Positions 4,232 through 7,575 of a stretch of DNA of 7,575 nucleotides are shown here, piece after piece. Position 1 is the stretch's first letter, and every line of letters begins with the position of its first letter. The notes beneath the pieces were generated by a model, which worked only from the letters and a program-made list of their open reading frames with translations, was not told the DNA's origin and did not search any database. A program made the translations under genes and the position numbers. The stretch covers positions 1 to 7,575 of the forward strand of contig CALJBF010000180.1 of the NCBI GenBank assembly GCA_938027385.1. The letters run 5' to 3'. The stretch comes from an uncultured Porphyromonadaceae bacterium. GTDB taxonomy: Bacteria; Bacteroidota; Bacteroidia; Bacteroidales; Muribaculaceae.

Positions 4232-7134
4232 TTTATATTCAGGTCGTTGTGATAGTTATGCGCGCGCAGGGTGGGCGACTGGCGTCCCCCCGAGAGTTCC
4301 GTAACCTGCCGCGATGTGTAGTCAATCCACTCTTTCAGTGTCACGGTGCCGTTGTGGTCGGCATCGGCGCTGTCGTTTTCCAGACCTTTCTTGAGGCAGT
4401 AGGTGAAGAGGCCGTTTTTCCACTCTGCACCCTCTACAGCCAGTTCCGCGCCTCCGGCACTTGACAGCACCGTGGCACCGACGCCCCAGCGCAGGTCAAG
4501 GAACATGTTGCCTAACAGGGCGTTCACGCGCTCCACATCCTCTTTGGCGGCTACACCGGACCCGGCGGCACGGAACACCAGCTCCTCACCTTCAGGCATG
4601 GCCACGGTGTTGACGGCCAGGTAGTCTTCCTTGTCAAGCTCGCCCGAGTGGCATGCGTCGATGAAACAGTAGCGGTTCACCGGTGCGGTGCCGTCGAGAA
4701 CGCCGACGAAATCATCGTAGGGGATGCCCCCCTGCGCCGGATTGGCGAAGTCCATGCCGTGCGTGGCCAGGTAATAGTCGAGGTTGGCGTCAAGCACACC
4801 GTGCCCGGCATAGAAGATGATGACCACATCGTCGCGCCGCGCTCCGGACAGGAACCGGCGCATGCTGTCGAGACTCGCGGCCGAGAAACCGCTGTCGGTC
4901 AGCACCAGCGGATGCACGGCACCGAAACGGCGTGCCGGGGCGCCCTGCATCATAGCCGCGAAGTCGGCGGCGTCTTTTGCTGCATAGTCGAGATTGTAGC
5001 GCGCGTCGGCATAACCGCCCACGCCCACGGCCACCACATACAGGTCGGGCTGCCGGGGAGCGCGCGGCGTGCAGGTGACGTTTATGGTCTCGCGCAGCGA
5101 GCCTGCACCGCGGCTGTTGGTGCATGTCACCACTATACTGTTGTTTCCCGAGGCCAGCTCAAGGGGGAGCGTCATGCTGTGCCTGCGGCCGCTGACGCGC
5201 CTCAGCGCCGGGTCAAGCACCGGCACGCCGTTGAGCGTGACCGATATTTCGCCAAGGTCATATTTCGCGTCGCTGAACATGGCCTCGATTGTGACGATAC
5301 TGTCGGCGGTGACCGCCGGGATGCAGTCGCGGTTGGTCACCGTGGCCTCGGGCACATGATAGTCGGTCGAAAGGCTCTCTTCCTTGATTCCGGCGCGGCG
5401 CAGACGTTTCTGCCAGGCGCGGTGCAGAAGGTCAATCTCGGCCGGGTCGCCGCCGAGACGGCTCAGCACTATGTCGGGACGGTTGTTGCGCAGGTCGAAC
5501 TGCTCGAAAGCGTAGGGGCGCCCGTCTTTCACGAAGTTTATGAACTCGCGGGCGTTGGGTGTGGCCTTGTAATAATGGTCAGGGGTGAGGAGCACATATC
5601 CCGGGTCGTCGAGCCCCAGAACCTGATAGAGATACACCACCGGCTTGAGCGTGGCGGTATCCCAGATGGTTATCTGCCCGGCACGGTCGGCGGTGAACAT
5701 GCGCGTGGAGTCATTCGAGAGGGTTATGCTGTTGATCGAGGCGTGGTGAACGCGGTTCTGCATGAAACTGCGCGTGGCACCTTTCTTCCAGAAACTGAGG
5801 GAGCCCAGGGTGGTGCCCCCGACAATGGTGCCGTCGGGCAGCACTTCGCACCGGGTTATCTTCTCGCCGTCGAGCCAGTCGGTCTCGAGCGCCGGGCCGT
5901 AGCGCAGGGTGTCGCCCGTGAGGTCGAGTCGCGCTATGCCCCGGTTGCCGTAGGTTACGGCGGCGTAATCGGCACGGGGCGAGAGCTTGATATCCTGCAC
6001 CCAGCCATAGGCTTTGTCGGCTACGCGCAGGGGTGTGTCTGAACCGAACGCCCCCTCGATTACCGATGCCATCCCTTTGCGGCCGTCACTGCTCCCGGCC
6101 AGGAACCGCCCCGCGCCGTAGGGGCGTGACACGGTGTTGAACTCGTCGCGTCCCGAGGCGAGGCGGAACGCATCAAGCTCGCGGAACCGAGCGCCCCCCA
6201 CCGAGCGGCAAATGCCATGTTTTGTGGCGGCGATGATGGTATCGCCTCTTACCGACAGCGAGGGCGACGGCCCCGCGCCCACAGGAATCCTGTTGACAAG
6301 TTCGGCATGTATCCCCCCGCCGGGGCGCCACACCGTCACTGTGTCGCGCACGCCGCCGAGGATGATATCGTCTGATCCGGGCATGAAATACGCCTCGCAG
6401 AATGTGGCCGTCGACGGCCTCTGCCCCCGTGCGTAGGGGATACGCCGCAGTTCGGCAAACGAGCCTTTGCCTTCCGGACGCAGATAGCGGTAATACGGAA
6501 CATTGCAGGCCAGAGCGGCGTGCCTCAGGTCCCAGACCTGGGGGAACAGGCCCGAGGTGAGCAGCAGGCTGTCGTTGTGGTTGGTGCGCGCCGAGCCGAT
6601 GTCGGCGTTCAGGCCGCCGATGTAGCCGGCTACCTTCGCGTTCATGGTCATCGGTACGAGCACAAGCATGTCGTCGTTGTATGTACATACCGTCAGGTCC
6701 GGTTTGGCACTGACTGAAGGCACGCGCCTCGCGCTCACGTAACCGACGGTCGAGCCGTCGGTCCAGTCGATGATGGCATAGTCGGCGTCTGACATGGATG
6801 ACGACATCCCCACATCCTTGAGTTTCACATAAATCAGGTGCGGGTCGGTAGGATGGGCCTCTATGCGCGAGGTCTTTACCGGCAGTGTCGTTATAAGCAT
6901 GCGGTTGCGCAGATCCCAGACGCATATTTCGGCATCGCCCCTGGTGAAGATGTAGCTTTCGTCATAGCTGATGGCGTAGCCGTCGACGGGGTGCCCCCTG
7001 TGCAGCATGGTGCTGATCTCTGCGCGGGCCCCCGCCAGGCACACGGCCCCCAGCAGGATGCACATGATGTGGCGCATGTGGCTGATGTATCTTATGTGAC
7101 GGATGTGTCTTATGTGACGTATGTAGTTCTTCAT
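4228..7134 (-). CDS. Exported WD40-like propeller/caspase (peptidase C14) fusion
   Basis: This 968-residue protein has an unusual repetitive basic N-terminus followed by a hydrophobic segment (about 24-36) and likely cleavage near ARA-E (38-39). Residues about 43-505 form a WD40-like beta-propeller with blade ends such as ICVWDLRN, QVWDLRH, VTVWRPG, LSFWKKG and ITIWDTAT. A conserved-looking linker (about 509-562, including EQFDLRNNRPDIVLSRLGG) leads to an Ig-like region (about 605-690). The caspase domain begins at about 697 (LYVVAVGVGGYAD). Catalytic His778 sits in FYAGHG and Cys828 in IDACHSGE. The p10-like part includes LRWGVGATVLSSAGGAE and EWKNGLFTYCLKKGL. A canonical EF-hand loop (D924, D926, N928, G929, E935) lies near the C-terminus, suggesting calcium binding. 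The dyad is intact, so an active cysteine endopeptidase is expected, but outside the cytoplasm. Cleavage specificity cannot be read from the sequence. The start is the first ATG after the promoter at 7157-7186. Its stop overlaps the next gene by ATGA. Confidence 0.9.
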   Translation of the reverse strand: MKNYIRHIRHIRHIRYISHMRHIMCILLGAVCLAGARAEISTMLHRGHPVDGYAISYDESYIFTRGDAEICVWDLRNRMLITTLPVKTSRIEAHPTDPHLIYVKLKDVGMSSSMSDADYAIIDWTDGSTVGYVSARRVPSVSAKPDLTVCTYNDDMLVLVPMTMNAKVAGYIGGLNADIGSARTNHNDSLLLTSGLFPQVWDLRHAALACNVPYYRYLRPEGKGSFAELRRIPYARGQRPSTATFCEAYFMPGSDDIILGGVRDTVTVWRPGGGIHAELVNRIPVGAGPSPSLSVRGDTIIAATKHGICRSVGGARFRELDAFRLASGRDEFNTVSRPYGAGRFLAGSSDGRKGMASVIEGAFGSDTPLRVADKAYGWVQDIKLSPRADYAAVTYGNRGIARLDLTGDTLRYGPALETDWLDGEKITRCEVLPDGTIVGGTTLGSLSFWKKGATRSFMQNRVHHASINSITLSNDSTRMFTADRAGQITIWDTATLKPVVYLYQVLGLDDPGYVLLTPDHYYKATPNAREFINFVKDGRPYAFEQFDLRNNRPDIVLSRLGGDPAEIDLLHRAWQKRLRRAGIKEESLSTDYHVPEATVTNRDCIPAVTADSIVTIEAMFSDAKYDLGEISVTLNGVPVLDPALRRVSGRRHSMTLPLELASGNNSIVVTCTNSRGAGSLRETINVTCTPRAPRQPDLYVVAVGVGGYADARYNLDYAAKDAADFAAMMQGAPARRFGAVHPLVLTDSGFSAASLDSMRRFLSGARRDDVVIIFYAGHGVLDANLDYYLATHGMDFANPAQGGIPYDDFVGVLDGTAPVNRYCFIDACHSGELDKEDYLAVNTVAMPEGEELVFRAAGSGVAAKEDVERVNALLGNMFLDLRWGVGATVLSSAGGAELAVEGAEWKNGLFTYCLKKGLENDSADADHNGTVTLKEWIDYTSRQVTELSGGRQSPTLRAHNYHNDLNIK
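7066..7122 (-). repeat. 9-bp degenerate repeat encoding an RHI-rich leader
   Basis: The caspase gene's 5' end consists of 9-base units of the type CACATAAGA, CACATCCGT, CACATAAGA, TACATCAGC, CACATGCGC. They encode repeated Arg-His-Ile triplets (residues 5-23) before the hydrophobic core of the signal peptide. The translated repeat is in frame and the positive charge suits an export signal. Copy number changes would keep the frame. Confidence 0.8.
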
Positions 7135-7156
7135 GATAACGCTGGTTGTGAGAGCG

Positions 7157-7186
7157 CAAAGTTACGGAAAATATATTGCAAATCAA
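7157..7186 (-). promoter_or_regulatory. Promoter of the caspase operon
   Basis: On the minus strand, TTG (7186-7184) is followed after 19 bp by TAACTTTG (7164-7157), matching the Bacteroidetes -33/-7 pattern. Transcription should start near 7150, leaving a leader of only about 16 bases before the ATG at 7134. This supports that ATG, upstream of the RHI repeat, as the true start. Confidence 0.6.
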
Positions 7187-7246
7187 GTTATTGTTGATTT
7201 TATGACAGCTATGGCCGATAAATCGCCCCTCTGGGAGAAAGTGCCG

Positions 7247-7267
7247 CCCCATATATCTCTAATGGGG
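7247..7267. other. Inverted repeat in the divergent promoter region
   Basis: CCCCAT (7247-7252) and ATGGGG (7262-7267) flank a 9-base spacer. The repeat lies between the promoters of the caspase operon and the Lrp-like gene. No T-run follows on either strand, so it is more likely a protein-binding site than a terminator, if functional at all. Confidence 0.35.
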
Positions 7268-7340
7268 TGGGAATGTGGGAAATTTGACCGGAATTGTGTA
7301 AATGTTGTGGCAATATGACAGTGAAATGAAATAAAATGGC

Positions 7341-7348
7341 TATATTTG
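7341..7348 (+). promoter_or_regulatory. -7 box of the Lrp-like gene
   Basis: TATATTTG fits TAnnTTTG and predicts a start near 7355 with a leader of about 44 bases. I see no TTG at the expected distance upstream, so the -33 part is weak and the promoter may need an activator or be autoregulated. Confidence 0.5.
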
Positions 7349-7398
7349 CAGAAAATTGACAAAACAGCTATTTTACGGGATACAATAATAAAGGAATA

Positions 7399-7575
7399 AT
7401 GGAAAAGCAACCGTCCATAGATAATCTCGACAGGAAAATCCTGTCGATCGTGATGCATAACGCGCGCATCCCCTCGAAGGATGTGGCCCAGGTATGCGGC
7501 GTGTCACGCGCCGCCGTGCACCAGCGCATCCAGCGCATGATTGAAGACGGCATCATCACCGGGTCGGGCTACACC
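7399..7575 (+). CDS. Lrp/AsnC family transcriptional regulator (partial, 5' end)
   Basis: The first 59 residues are present; the gene runs off the right edge. The reading MEKQPSIDNLDRKILSIVMH followed by NARIPSKDVAQVCGVSRAAV and HQRIQRMIEDGIITGSGYT is the AsnC-type helix-turn-helix: the 'LDR.IL..' first helix, the 'DVA..CGVSR.AVH.R' turn and recognition helix, and the 'GII.G' wing. Lrp/AsnC proteins are DNA-binding dimers or octamers that usually respond to amino acids through a C-terminal RAM domain, which would lie beyond the window. ATG 7399 is the natural start, with an A-rich leader (AATAATAAAGGAATA) and the -7 box at 7341-7348 upstream. The gene is divergent from the caspase operon, so the shared 264-bp region could carry its operators; that is inference. 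Confidence 0.9.
   Translation, partial: MEKQPSIDNLDRKILSIVMHNARIPSKDVAQVCGVSRAAVHQRIQRMIEDGIITGSGYT

Noticed and set aside
4648..6042. Long open frame (464 codons) on the plus strand
   Set aside because: It lies wholly antisense to the WD40-caspase gene, whose motifs are unmistakable. Its translation has no recognisable domain; such frames arise from GC-rich third positions.
7202..7318. Small open frame of 38 codons in the divergent promoter region
   Set aside because: It starts at an ATG with no promoter or ribosome site and runs through the inverted repeat at 7247-7267; its sequence shows no signal or motif.

Overview
The window looks like the chromosome of a Bacteroidota, most likely Bacteroidales and possibly Muribaculaceae. 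Its promoters follow the Bacteroidetes pattern (TTTG or TTG, about 20 bp, then TAnnTTTG), Shine-Dalgarno sites are not evident, and the TonB C-terminal proteins, WD40-caspases and Lrp subtype are of kinds common in that phylum. The species assignment is inference.

Layout, left to right: (1) 1-174 holds no convincing gene, only a 14-bp tandem duplication and a hairpin. (2) 175-1212 (minus) encodes an exported protein with two TonB C-terminal-type domains; its DNA is visibly more AT-rich than the genes to its right. (3) 1213-1603 is a 391-bp intergenic stretch with a promoter for the TonB-like gene, a strong opposite-strand promoter followed about 65 bp later by an intrinsic terminator (candidate small RNA or attenuated leader), and a second plus-strand promoter. 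(4) 1604-3474 (plus) is a two-gene unit: a CHASE2-like membrane protein with no cytoplasmic output domain, overlapping by ATGA a small exported protein of unknown function. (5) 3500-7134 (minus) is a convergent two-gene unit: an exported WD40-like beta-propeller/caspase (peptidase C14) fusion of 968 residues, overlapping by ATGA an exported helical-repeat (TPR/Sel1-like) protein. (6) 7135-7398 is a divergent promoter region. (7) 7399-7575 is the start of an Lrp/AsnC regulator cut by the window edge.

The most interesting part is 1604-7134. Four adjacent genes in two tail-to-tail, translationally coupled pairs all encode exported or membrane proteins. The caspase has an intact His/Cys dyad and an EF-hand loop but also a signal peptide, so it should act outside the cytoplasm, in the same compartment as the sensor-like domain of the CHASE2 protein. 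I read this as a candidate extracytoplasmic sensing and proteolysis module. The domain calls come from the sequence and family knowledge; the functional link between the two pairs is inference from proximity and shared localisation.
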